Positions 22,101 to 31,787 of a DNA stretch of 64,000 bases are shown here, piece after piece. The position numbers and the translations under genes were made by a program. Location: assembly GCA_004794655.1 (NCBI GenBank), contig SMMW01000017.1:806001-870000 (forward strand). Reading direction: 5' to 3'. Position 1 is the stretch's first letter; each line of letters opens with the position of its first letter. Below the pieces are notes generated by a model, which saw only the letters and a list, made by a program, of their open reading frames with translations, made no database searches and was not told the DNA's origin. The DNA comes from Marisa cornuarietis (lineage: Eukaryota; Mollusca; Gastropoda; Architaenioglossa; Ampullariidae).

Positions 22101-24749
22101 GTTGGCGAAAAGTAGACCATGATACACCCTTCCTTCACCAGCTTCACTGGGTGCCAGTCTGAACTTGCAATGATTAAAAGATCGTCACACTGTGCTTCCA
22201 TTTGTCTTCGGAATCTCGCTCCAGCATACCTGTCTGAATTATTGATACCTTATCATCCTGTTCATTCTCTTTAATCTGCTTGTGTTGCATTTCTCTCAGT
22301 GCCATGCAATAGACAATAGAAATTCAAATCATGCTCCTTCTTAGGCCCCATTGTTAAGAATTCTCTGCCCCTTGTTCTTCAAACTGTGTCTACATTAGAA
22401 CTTTTCAAATTCCACCCTCAAAACTCATCTCTTTAAAAGACATCTTGCAAATCACACTATTCCGCTTACTCTTCAGTTCTTTATCTTTATCCATGGACTT
22501 AGTTTGTGTTTACCATGGTGTCACTCATTTGCTTAGGCTTATCTTTCTTGTGTGGTTGACTGTCAGTTCGTCTAGAGTCCTTTGTGTGTCCCACTGAGCT
22601 TACACTCACACAGGGAACTCCACTTGACAAATTTTTTTATTATTATTATTATATGTTATTTAAGCATCTCTATGGATGAATGTGGTTACCTGTATGAACT
22701 CTTTCTCCATGAACAGAAAATACATGTTGGCATGAATGTTAATGAAACTAAGCTTCATATTCATTTACACAGAATTTGTCCTTGAGGGATTTTCTAACTC
22801 TTACGTTTGCAACCTACAGGGCCAAAATCTCCAACATAGAAGCTACAGAAGAGGCAAAGCAGAAGCTGTTGTGGGAACGAATGCACAAGAAGGAGGAGGT
22901 GTCAGACTTTGTGCCCACAAACATTGCTGTCAACTACATGCAACACAATCGCTGTGAGTCTCTCGAGCTTGATGCAAGAAGAAAATATGCAGTTCATTTT
23001 GAAAATTCTGTTTTATACTTGAGGCCACTTTGAGTAAGGTCACATGACATAGTTAACCAAGGATGTGTGATGGTTAACAAGTTTTTAATGTATGTGTTAT
23101 TTTTTTATCTTTTGTGTTTTTAATCCCTTTTCTCATTTTTCTTCCTTTCTGGTAGTTCCACCAGAATATTCATTCATATTTTATAAGCACTTTGCTCCAT
23201 TAGATGCTAGGCTCCTTCACTGTTTTAACTTGCTGCATTGCTCTGCATTTTCATACATTGATGACTAGATACTGAAACATTCTGTATTATGTGTAATTGT
23301 TTTTAATTTGTTTATATTTGAGAATTTATTTTTGGGTCTTCAGTGAAAGTTGTGCTCTTCCTAATGCAGTGTGCTTAACTATCCTGGCATATATTTTTAG
23401 CAGTTATAAGCTAGAGCTGAGGCAGTAATGGCTTTTATTTTAATTACCTTGTGTGCCTTGTGTAGCAACAAAATGGATTCTACTTTGGTTGTCCTTGTGG
23501 TGTGTTTTTAGAATGTTTTTGTGGTGTGATCTGAGGCAGTTGTTATATTTACATGTGTTTAATAATAATAGTGTGAGCTTTTATAATGCGATATCCCAGC
23601 CAAAGTCAGGCTCACCACACATTACAATGTTTGAATTTTGTTTGCCTGCAGTCAAACTTGAGGACCACCAGGCACCAAGAGTGAGAAAAGCTGAAGCGCC
23701 AAAACCTGTCCTGCTGCGAGTTGGAGACGTTGATCAAGTGAATACCCCTGCTGGTGTGTAAATTTGTGGTTTTTGTTTTATTTTCTTATGAAAGTTCCAT
23801 TACTTTTTGGTCACATATGTCTAGCTCTTTTCTCAAAGCCAGCTTTTTTTTGTGAGAGATACCATCGTCTTTCCCTTGCTACCTTTCCTTACATGTTTCT
23901 TTCTAAGTAGTATGTACCCAATCAAGAGGTGGCTCATGCAGGAAGTTTGCTGCACCAAATGGGTATTAGACTAGCTGCTTTACATACCTGCCCATAAAAT
24001 TTCAGAGTTCCAGACGTCCTTTTATTTATCAAACTATATATTTTAAAATCTTTTCTGGTTTTTTTGTTGTTTTTTTTTTTGAGACATTTCAACAATTTGA
24101 CATCAGTAGTTTTCTACACCTACACATTTTTGATGTTCATTGAGACACTTTCAGAATTTAAATTGGAAAAATGAGAGACTTTTTTAAATTGTTAATGAAT
24201 TTTCAGCTTTTAGGGGACTTACTTCTTTAGAATGTACATGAAATTTCAGTGCTTCCAGAATGATATTTGTTCTGAAAAACACAAGAACATTAACCATGTA
24301 CCAGTGTTACCTCCACTAAGTCGACTTCTATTTTGATGTTTTCATGAGCACGTATCTGTGCCAGAAATTTTTGAAAAGTAACTAATGCTAGTCCTTCTTA
24401 CCCTTTCCCCTTCCCTATTGCTACTTTACCCATCTTTCTCGCAGAATCACTATATTTCTCTGTTCCTGTTACTTGATGCCTTTTGTTTTCTGTTTGGTCA
24501 GTACTGTCGTTTTCTTTCGTCCCCTGTGTTCTGTATCTACTTAGTCCACGTCTCTTCCTCGTTTTAAGCGCTAAGAGCATGCTCTCTATGGGTGTGAATA
24601 TGCGCTATAAAAATCTTCACTATTATTATTATTATTATTATTTGCTTTGTGTTTCAGCCCACAAGCGCAGCAATAAATCTATTCAAGATGAAAAAGCTAC
24701 AGATGATTTCCACTATGAAAAGTTCAAGAAGCAGATGCGGAGGTTCTGA
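16162..24749 (+). CDS. C9orf78: C9orf78/Tls1-family spliceosome factor, nine exons
   Basis: Exons: 16162-16253, 18026-18140, 18421-18479, 19052-19132, 19547-19618, 20513-20644, 22820-22953, 23652-23753, 24658-24749. All junctions are GT-AG and in phase, giving 292 aa (human protein about 289). Conserved blocks are visible throughout: acidic Ser-rich start (16-28), RQSGVSA, DPFKMKTGG (71-79), AETNRRDEDAEM (about 105-116), SNQMLSGIPEVDLGI (169-183), FVPTNIAVNYMQHNR (214-228) and ATDDFHYEKFKK (276-287). From family knowledge, it is a nuclear protein that binds the BRR2 helicase and influences 3' splice-site choice; fission-yeast Tls1 acts similarly. Donors of exons 2, 5 and 8 (GTATCT, GTCAAA, GTGTGT) are weak. 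Several introns carry retroelements. Very sure of identity. Confidence 0.95.
16333..16511 (+). pseudogene. LINE reverse-transcriptase remnant in intron 1
   Basis: The frame LNDDKTEPLLCGPRAKREQ...AVQVRDASIAF...VRDLGLFIDAELSM-NHVSS is the stretch following the RT active site in Jockey/CR1-like elements. It begins about 80 bases after the exon-1 donor and is interrupted by an inverted-repeat element at 16512. Confidence 0.8.
16512..17126. mobile_element. 615-bp inverted-repeat DNA element
   Basis: The first 36 bases (16512-16547, starting GTAGCGAGACCAGATCTCCG) are the reverse complement of the last 36 (17091-17126) with only two mismatches. The interior has no complete transposase; a minus ORF of 71 codons at 16495-16710 is unrecognised. 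If the ends are read as TA|GCGAGACC...GGTCTCGC|TA, the target would be TA, as for Tc1/mariner, but a longer duplication is not evident. It splits LINE sequence. Confidence 0.7.
17127..17250 (+). repeat. TTTCGTC-repeat segment
   Basis: Five or six irregularly spaced copies of CATTTCGTC or a close variant (CATTTCGTCACAAGACC, CCATTTCGTCCCCC, GTTCGTCACACG, CCATTTCGTCCC, CCATTTCGTCAAAG, AATCGTCACAG). It abuts the inverted-repeat element and precedes LINE sequence. It looks like the subterminal repeat zone of a nonautonomous DNA element, though no partner end was found. Confidence 0.5.
17250..17725 (+). pseudogene. LINE 3' end with (ATC)n tail, in intron 1
   Basis: The frame reads YKVLSIAQTCLLKTAPDYLQEVVSSYQPSRRMRSGSQ..., the standard C-terminus of Jockey/CR1-type proteins, then RLKIHLF near 17520. 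A poly-T run and GCGCATTATAAATCGACATC followed by (ATC)n mark the 3' end. It may be the other half of the fragment at 16333-16511. Confidence 0.75.
20784..21060 (-). repeat. Diverged LINE 3' tail in intron 6
   Basis: The layout of a short AAT-like run, CAAGCGCAGAATCATGCTC and TATGCGCTTAATGC, then a purine-rich body with ACAGTGAAGACACTAAGG, parallels the reverse-oriented family A tails at 45.6 and 60.7 kb, but with low identity. Confidence 0.35.
21379..22030 (-). repeat. Two reverse-oriented LINE-tail-like repeats in intron 6
   Basis: At 21379 AATAATAATTAGAAAAG is followed by CTTGTATAGCGCCTTATATATCC, a typical reversed LINE 3' end. At about 21957 TTTATTAATCCACAAGGGCAATT is the reverse complement of a common RTE-type terminus. 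The sequence between has no recognisable protein. Confidence 0.45.
22031..22655 (+). pseudogene. Decayed LINE C-terminus in intron 6
   Basis: Frames with stops still show AAHIIFRWRKVDHDTPFLHQLHWVPV, the hallmark of the Jockey/CR1 C-terminal region, then a distant match to the TLKTHLFK segment near 22430, ending in an (ATT)n run at about 22635-22652. Heavily mutated, so old. Confidence 0.65.
24383..24645 (+). repeat. LINE family A 3' end (A1), intron 8 of C9orf78
   Basis: Family A is defined by seven copies here. Its 3' end reads GAGCATGCTCTCTATG, GTGTGAATATGCGCTATAAA, AATCTTCACT then (ATT)n. This copy is truncated at its 5' end and its (ATT)n stops only about 13 bases before the AG of exon 9, so it forms part of the splice acceptor context. 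Confidence 0.85.
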
Positions 24750-25929
24750 ATATAATTGTGATTTTGGAGGAGATAAACACAAGAAACTTATAACTGCTTG
24801 CGATATAATACCATTGTAAAAGGAAGTTATTGTATGACATTTCCCGCTGTGGCTGTTGATCAGTATGAAAAACTGTTGATAAAATCCTGGTCAAGCACTA
24901 TTGCCTTCATTTTTCAACATCCTGTTGCATGAAGTGCAATCACAGTGAGATTATGAGCCTGAAAAATTGACGGAAAGCTGTTTGTAACTGCAGGTGAAAG
25001 GGGTTTGATAGCCAAGGCAGATAGAGATTATACAGACAGCGAACATGCACTGGTTTCCCCAAATGTACCTTTTGCTCAGAAACAAGAATACATTGCTGTG
25101 GTTTCACTTGGGTCTGGGTGCAAGTTGATTCATTTAAATCAGGATTGGTGGTAGGTATATGTATCTATTATCTAGAAACTTGTTTGACATGAATGTTCAG
25201 TTTTACTTTTTGTAACCATTGCATCTTCAGTAAACTGACACCCACAGCTACCAGATTTTTTGCCAGGTCAATATGTTTTGGAAGAAATTTGCTGTAAAAG
25301 TTTATGTTTGCATGTGCGTTTTTCGTCTTCAGAGGTTGCTGGACACTAAAATGCTATAAAGGAAAAGGAGGGACAACTGCATCTTAAATAATTAAAAGGG
25401 ATGTGGAAGTTTTGTTGAGAGGAAAGGCAGGCACCCTCCTTATACCAGAGTATGTTGTCTTCATTTAAAAATGTTATTAATCTTGATATCTACAATGAAT
25501 TCTTCCCCCACCATTTTTGATGAGCCATTTACAGCATTAGGTGGGAAAGTATCTGTCCTTGAGCAAGAATCCTGAAGCTCAGTGAAGGTTCTGTCTCATT
25601 TCCTTCTAAGAAGGGCAGTCACTCACTAGTGTAATGGTCATGGACAAAAAGACATTGACAGTGCACTACAGTATTGTGATTGCAGATATTTAGAAGATCG
25701 TGGTTGCTGCTTTTAGTCATTAGTCCTGGAAATGGTGCCGTAGAACATTTGGGATGCTGGATTTGATTTCACGAGGGGAACTTTGACAAAAGATTACAAA
25801 GACAGGGCATTAAAACTGTAATAAGTAAGAGTAAATATTAAAACCAAATGCTTTACAAACTGTCAAAGCTGACATTCTTATTAAAAACAAATGAGTTGAA
25901 ATGTGACAGTGTATCATACAAAGCAGTTT
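24750..25929 (+). other. Probable 3' UTR of C9orf78 and flank
   Basis: AT-rich and free of ORFs. No canonical AATAAA was seen close to the stop; an ATTAAA variant lies near 25392. The transcript end is undetermined. Confidence 0.4.
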
Positions 25930-26935
25930 TGTGCTATTACTTTTGCAGTCAAGGCATGTTATTTCCACATCCGAACACTTGGACGACTCCGACTCATTCT
26001 CAATAAGAAGACTGCAAATGCAGTTGCTGTGTCCCTCATTCATTCAAGATTAGACTATGCAAACAGCTGCCTCTGGAGAATTTTAAAGAGTGAGTTGTCG
26101 AGGCTTCAGCTAGTGCAAAATACGGCTGCTAGGATAGTCTCACGAAAGAAAAAAACTGACCATATTACTCCCGTAGTATGTGACCTACACTGGCTTCCTG
26201 TGGAGAAAAGGATCGACCACAAATTGTTAACCCTGACATATGGCTGCCTTCACGACCTTGCGCCTGCATATCTACAAGATCTCATTAACCGTCACCAACC
26301 TCAGCGGAACCTTCGTTCAGCAGCCCAATTCAGACTAAGGTGACCAAATGTTCAGACAGGGAACACAAACAAAAAGACAATGGGTTTCAGATCCTTTTCA
26401 AATGTAGCCTCGCTTCTGTGGAACTCGCTTCCCCACTCGGCCAAGGAGTCTGATAGTCTTGCAACTTTTAAGAAAAAACTGAAGACCCACTTGTTTCAAA
26501 TGGACTATTTTTTTTTTTTCATCTGCATTTTGTTGGCTTGGACAATGTGATAGTCGATGATGGCCTTTGATACAATCTTATTGAATTTAGACTTCATGAC
26601 TGGCGCAGTGATGTGGGACTTTTGTTCATCAGTGAACTTGAGCGTGTGCTGGCTTTCCAGTGAAACTTGTGCCTTCTGTTGGATGTTGCATTTTCTGTGG
26701 AGTGTATGACATGTTTGATATTTGTTCTATAGAGTGTATTCCGGATTGTATGACATGTTGGATATTTGTGCTGAGGACTGTGTTCTTGCTGTGTGTGACG
26801 CTGCCCTGTGACGTGAAGACGGCCCGCTACACACCCACATTTTGTCGTCATCTTATTTTGACGTCAGCGCCTTGAGCTGTCCACAGGTCACGATCTGGCG
26901 CTATACAAGCCAACATTATTATTTCATTATTATTT
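25930..26935 (+). pseudogene. LINE C-terminus and 3' UTR
   Basis: The frame contains SLIHSRLDYANSCLWRILKSE, RLQLVQNTAARIV, DHITPVVCDLHWLPVEKRID and LAPAYLQDLINRHQP, the classical end of a Jockey/CR1-like polymerase. A stop and a shift occur at about 26340, then LWNSLPHSAKESDSLATF and LKTHLFQ follow. The 3' end is GGCGCTATACAAGCCAAC with (ATT)n near 26910-26935. Confidence 0.85.
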
Positions 26936-27275
26936 GCAGCCTCGCTTACAGATTTTCAATTGGGTTGAGCAAACTGTTACCGACTACTGGCTTCATGTGT
27001 TTCTTTGTCCCATTCGTCCTTCTATAGACATTACATTTGCATGTTACTTTGCGTGTGTCCGTGTACGTGTTTGTATTATTGTCCAGAGGTTTTTCTTTTG
27101 TGTATTAATTTTGTTGATATATCTCTGGACCATTGTTTGTGGACATGTTTTAGTCTGTTTCACTTTGTCGGTTGAGTGAATTTGTGTCTTTGAATTTCTT
27201 TGTAAAGCGCATTGAGCCTTCTGTAAAGCAGGGAAATGCGCTACATAAATTTCCATTATTATTATTATTATTATT
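26936..27275 (+). repeat. Second, stacked LINE 3' tail
   Basis: Non-coding LINE 3' region ending AAGCGCATTGAGCC, AAATGCGCTACATAAATTTCC and (ATT)n. It begins exactly where the previous element's (ATT)n ends, implying insertion into that tail. Confidence 0.7.
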
Positions 27276-27284
27276 ATTGTTGTT

Positions 27285-27400
27285 TGAACTTGATCATCTG
27301 ACCTGCAGTCTGGTGGCTGTTGGGATCACTGCGCATTGAGCGTATCTCTGCGATGCGGAAACTAGCGCATTATAAAACAATATCATCATCATCAGTGCCA
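27285..27400 (+). repeat. Third, stacked LINE 3' tail
   Basis: Short fragment with CTGCGCATTGAGCGTATC, AACTAGCGCATTATAAAACA and a terminal (ATC)n. It follows the (ATT)n of the second tail and resembles the end at 17690-17720. Confidence 0.6.
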
Positions 27401-27923
27401 TATGTACATAATTATTTCTGCACACATTCATTCACAGGGAAAATGTCAGAATGCATGAAGGCAAAAGCAGGATTGCACACACACACACAAAAGAAGGTTT
27501 CCATTTCACGTTCTTATTTTTTGTAAATGTAGATGTTCATTAATCAGAAATCTAAATGTTTATGTTATGGATGGCATCATCATTTTATGTTAATTTCTTT
27601 CTTGTCTTTCACTTTTTGGTTTGTACCTTAACGTTCATCTAAGTGTTAACTCTTAATATAAGACATCCCCCCAAAAAATTGTACAGTAAGCATACTTATC
27701 ATGTATCTTGAAAGTTCCGAGCCAGTATGAGAGATTTTAGTTATTTCCTATCTTCCTTACTCTGTAGAGGACAGAGTAATTTAGTGAGAAAGAGGGAGTG
27801 TTGATGGGTGTTCATGTTCCTGTAACAACAAGTTTAAAAAACGACCTGCATTTTCCTTTGATGCTATTTCTTTATTACTGACCTTGACATGCTTAAGTAG
27901 CTCCGCAGGATATTAAAACATAG

Positions 27924-28062
27924 CAGTGGCGTAGGAACAGGGGGGGCAGCCGCCCCCCCCCCCAAAAAAAAGATGCTGGGAAGGCAAGAATGTGAACGTT
28001 ATTCATTGTCAGTATGGAGCTTGCCCCCCCCCCCCAAAGCTGTGCATCTTCCTACGCCACTG
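27924..28062. mobile_element. Complete 139-bp hAT-type MITE
   Basis: Perfect 14-bp terminal inverted repeats CAGTGGCGTAGGAA flank a G-run/C-run interior. CAGTG-type ends are characteristic of hAT elements. An exact 8-bp target duplication is not visible (only CATA is shared on both sides). Two partial relatives lie at 8571 and 10713. Confidence 0.7.
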
Positions 28063-28437
28063 CATAACCAATCATGAAAAACAGTTCTTTATTTACAAAG
28101 CTCTAAAATGTAAGCCCTTTCTTACAGCTTCCCTGTTTTCATCTTCCTTCGTTAAAAACGGCGGCTCGCTTCGGGGAGTAGTTGGAACACAATACAAGCT
28201 GCATGTCAGCACAAGGCGCTGGTGTGATAAATGACAGGCTGAACGGTACGCGTGGTAAATGGATGAACTGCACACTGGTAAACTGTTGGGACAGTATGCC
28301 TGCAAAATTTACCTAGGCTACGGAATAAGAGGGTTTTCAGAGCAAAGATATAGTCTTATTTGTATCTTAACTTGATACGCCTCTAGTTAGTCCTTCACTT
28401 TCGTCTTTAAAAAAAATAAGTTTGTGGGTAGTATGAT

Positions 28438-28900
28438 TTGCTTGTACTGCTCGCTCGCTCCCTAATAAGCAAACTAAGATATAACGAAAGTATGCTCGTC
28501 TATAAAATACTAACACGAAAAATGTCCCCTAGACTTTCTACACTATTTTCTACCAAAATAATAAGTGGGTCTCTAAAACTTAATATTCTCATACCAAGAA
28601 TTGGCTTATTAGACGAGCCTAAAATATTCAGGTAGCGTTCTATGGAGCGACCTTCCTTCACACCTGTAGCAAACGGAGTCCAGTCTATAACAGTTCAAAG
28701 CAAGACTTCTACAACATCTATATACAAGCATTTGATCGCTTGCAGCGGTCTCCAACCCAACCTAAACATTACTAACTATGACAAAAATGAACATTCACCA
28801 TATGTTACTGATTCATTAGTCAAACATCCCTGTCGGATTAAACATCCACCCCCTATCTTTGTACATAAACTCATTTTCCCTCTTTAATTCTTCCTTATTT
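28438..28900 (+). pseudogene. LINE 3'-end fragment, family D
   Basis: The frame ISKLRYNESMLVYKILTRKM..., then LNILIPRIGLLDEPKIF, resembles the C-terminal region of non-LTR polymerases. A stop near 28633 and frame shifts follow. From about 28570 it aligns with the copy at 15600-15890. A (CT)n run sits at 28990-29010 after it. Confidence 0.6.
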
Positions 28901-29379
28901 TTTTATTACCTTTATTTTGTATTCAAGTAGTGTTTCAGATGTAATCAAGCATAACTGTTGCTTATTATGTTAGCCTCCTAAATAAAGATTTCTCTCTCTC
29001 TCTCTCTCTCACGGTACCCGCCAACTGTCTCCAGTTCCTCTCCCTCTTGATTTCAGAGTTCCCAGCACCGATTTTTATGGCGAGTTGTCTCCATTGAAGA
29101 TCGTTCCTCTTCATTTACACATTTTTATTTTCTGAGCACATTTTTTCAGTCTTTGTCGACTTTCTTGCTTCTGTGTCGAAAGACAATTCGATTTCTATAC
29201 ACGTAGCTCCATTTCTCTGCGTCGACTTCCATGCGGGGCTGTTTGATGTGCGTCCGACTTGTTTAGTACATACGTATGCCTTCTTCTTATTTAGAATTTG
29301 ATGTTGGTGGACGTCCTACACCATTTTAAAACTGGAATAATCTGTTTATTATGCGGTTTGACTTTGAAAAGTTGCTTGT

Positions 29380-29877
29380 ACCGCTCACAGTCCTGTGGTT
29401 TCCATCCTGGTTTCTGTCAACGTCAGGCGCCGTCTCCTGGAAACACATCAGCCGCCTATCAGCCCTCGCGCGTCAGACCGTGAAGTTAATACGACGCAGC
29501 ACAGCTTACGACAAGCTGTTGCGAGGCGCAGAGCGGAGCCAACTGGCTCGAGGGTTTTTGCGGGACCAGCAGTGAGACGGCTGGTGGTCGGGGACAGGTT
29601 GCTTGACAATTTGTTCCGCTCTTGTGGTACAAAAAGCTCGCTTGGAAACAAGTCTGCGAGGTAAAGGAGATCGAGAGGGTCACTGGTTCTAGCGAAGATG
29701 TTTACAGGATGTAAGTTTTGTCGCATGTCGGACCGTTGTGCAGCGATCCGTGTTCTGTAAATATTGCGAGCTGGACCGTCAACGAAGCAGCTTCAGAACG
29801 GCGCCGGTGGACACGGCTTGCAGAAAACTGCTCTCGAGACTAGAGACTAACACTTGGTGACAGCACCCAAGTGCATG
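29380..29877 (+). promoter_or_regulatory. CpG-rich block, possible promoter/5' UTR exon of MFS gene
   Basis: This is the only sizeable C+G- and CpG-rich block between the LINE debris and the transporter. Overlapping ORFs on both strands have no domain. It ends CACCCAAGTGCAT followed by GTAAGTATC, a strong donor consensus at 29878, while an acceptor lies at 31382-31383 just before the transporter start codon. A noncoding first exon here is inference; no transcript evidence is available. Confidence 0.35.
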
Positions 29878-31383
29878 TAAGTATCGTACGCCTATCACAG
29901 TATCAGGAATTATTTATTTATCTTCTGATTTATTGTTACAAAGTATTTTATTAGTCAAATGTATGTCATCCTCCTCCTCATCGTCGTCATCTTTAAAATA
30001 AATTTTGAGCAAATATACTCTTTAAATTAAAAAAAAGGGGGAAGGACGTCGTAAGTGAAAACAGTGAACAGATTTGACAGTTGGTTTTTGTTGTTTGTTT
30101 TTTTTGTTTTGTTTTGTTTTTTGACAACGTTTCGCATTGGAGAACTCCTCTTTTCACTGATGAAAGTCCCTCTATCGTTTCCCCATCCCAGCCTGCCAAT
30201 GTCAAGGGTCTGAGCTGATGAAGGGAACGTAATTAAAACTGCTTACTAATCGAGGAGATTCAAATTTCAAACGAAAAAATTTTAATGACCAAAAAGTATG
30301 TTAGCTTTACTTACTAAGTAGTCAGTCGTTAGAGACAATGAGGATCGTGGTTTGCGGTTCAGATTTCGCCTCCCGCACACACGGCTTATTGTTTTCTCTG
30401 GGTGTGACATGAGGTTGCAGCTGTCTGTGATACGAGCTCAGCTGCTAACTCGGAGTAAAAAAAAATAATAATTAGCAACCAACTATGCACTAAGAACAGG
30501 TTGCGGGGAGGATAAAAGGGGTTGGGGGTTCCTGCCGCTGTATTTCATCAGTTGTTCCCGCACTCTTCGCCTTTTTCCACAAGATTTCAAGGTGAGCATC
30601 AGAGCATGTGCTTTATGAGCTGCAGACAGTGGCATCAAGTCAACAACAGCTATACAATAAATGGAAAATAGGAAATTCAAAGTCATGCGACTCTAATCAC
30701 ATGCACTCAGCATTTAACTCAGTACACTATCGAAGTGTGACCGAGCAGCCGATCATTAATCAGCTGGCTTATCCGCGAAGCAACATCTGTTCCACGATAT
30801 ATCGACCAAACAATCAGTATAATCCCCAAAACGTAAGTGTAATTGATATATATTATATATATAACTCTGGTTGTCGGTAGGGCAGAGTTTGCTTCTTGTG
30901 TTTTGTTTGCTTGTTTGTTCGGATCTTTTTGATTTTTCTATCAAGAGCTTACAAAATCATTGTTGCCTTATCATTTCACACTAGGATCGGCTGACAGAAC
31001 TGAAATATCATCTCTATGTTTTTCTAACTATTATTATCATGGAGATCGTCATCAACGCCATCATTGTTGTCGTCATCGTCATCGTCATCGCAGAAAGCAT
31101 TTATAATGTCCACACACTACCATGCAAGGAGTCCCAGTGCATCAGACATTATTCATTTCTCCCGTAAGCTGAACTCCCCTAGCGAAGAAAGCTGCCCAGG
31201 TACACAGAATGTCTCTAGGCTCTAGATGGATGGATAACGAAGATTTGTCTGCCAAACCGCTAATATCTGGTATAAAGCTTATATATGTTTCTCAATGGTG
31301 TGGCGGGGAGCGATTAAGGATGTTCTGTGCAACCGGCCCCAGTAGCAGCCGCTGACATAACTGTTTCTTGTGTTGCTAACCAG
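29878..31383 (+). other. Presumed 5' UTR intron of MFS gene
   Basis: AT-rich with short chance ORFs, including 30608-30880. The right end has a pyrimidine-rich run CTGTTTCTTGTGTTGCTAAC before CAG at 31381-31383. Nothing else is recognisable. Confidence 0.35.
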
Positions 31384-31483
31384 GGTCTGAGCCTCTTCGT
31401 CGTCCTCGTCGTCGGCATCTTCGGCGTGCCAGCGGTTCGAACCTGGGGCAGAGCGACGCCAGCAACTTGCTGCTGGGGGTGCC

Positions 31484-31704
31484 ATGAACGGGGAGGTGGT
31501 GCAGGAGGCAGATGCCAAGACAGCCCACGCTGTTCTCGGTCAGCAGGCCGCGGACGACAAGCAGACGACCGGAAACAGCGGTACTAGCTCCTTGGGAAAG
31601 AGGCTGGCCGGCTTCTGCCATCGAAAGCGACGGTATTCAGTGGTTCTCGGGGGGATTTTCGTCTACCTGCCGATCGGTGTTCCCTGGTATTATGGTAAGA
31701 CACT

Positions 31705-31787
<83 letters not shown>

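Noticed and set aside
22776..23033. Independent 85-aa gene
   Set aside because: It is exon 7 of C9orf78 (22820-22953) plus flanking intron sequence.
16162..24749. Bacterial or viral origin of any gene
   Set aside because: All recognised host genes have spliceosomal introns and animal orthologues; the polymerase fragments are non-LTR transposons.
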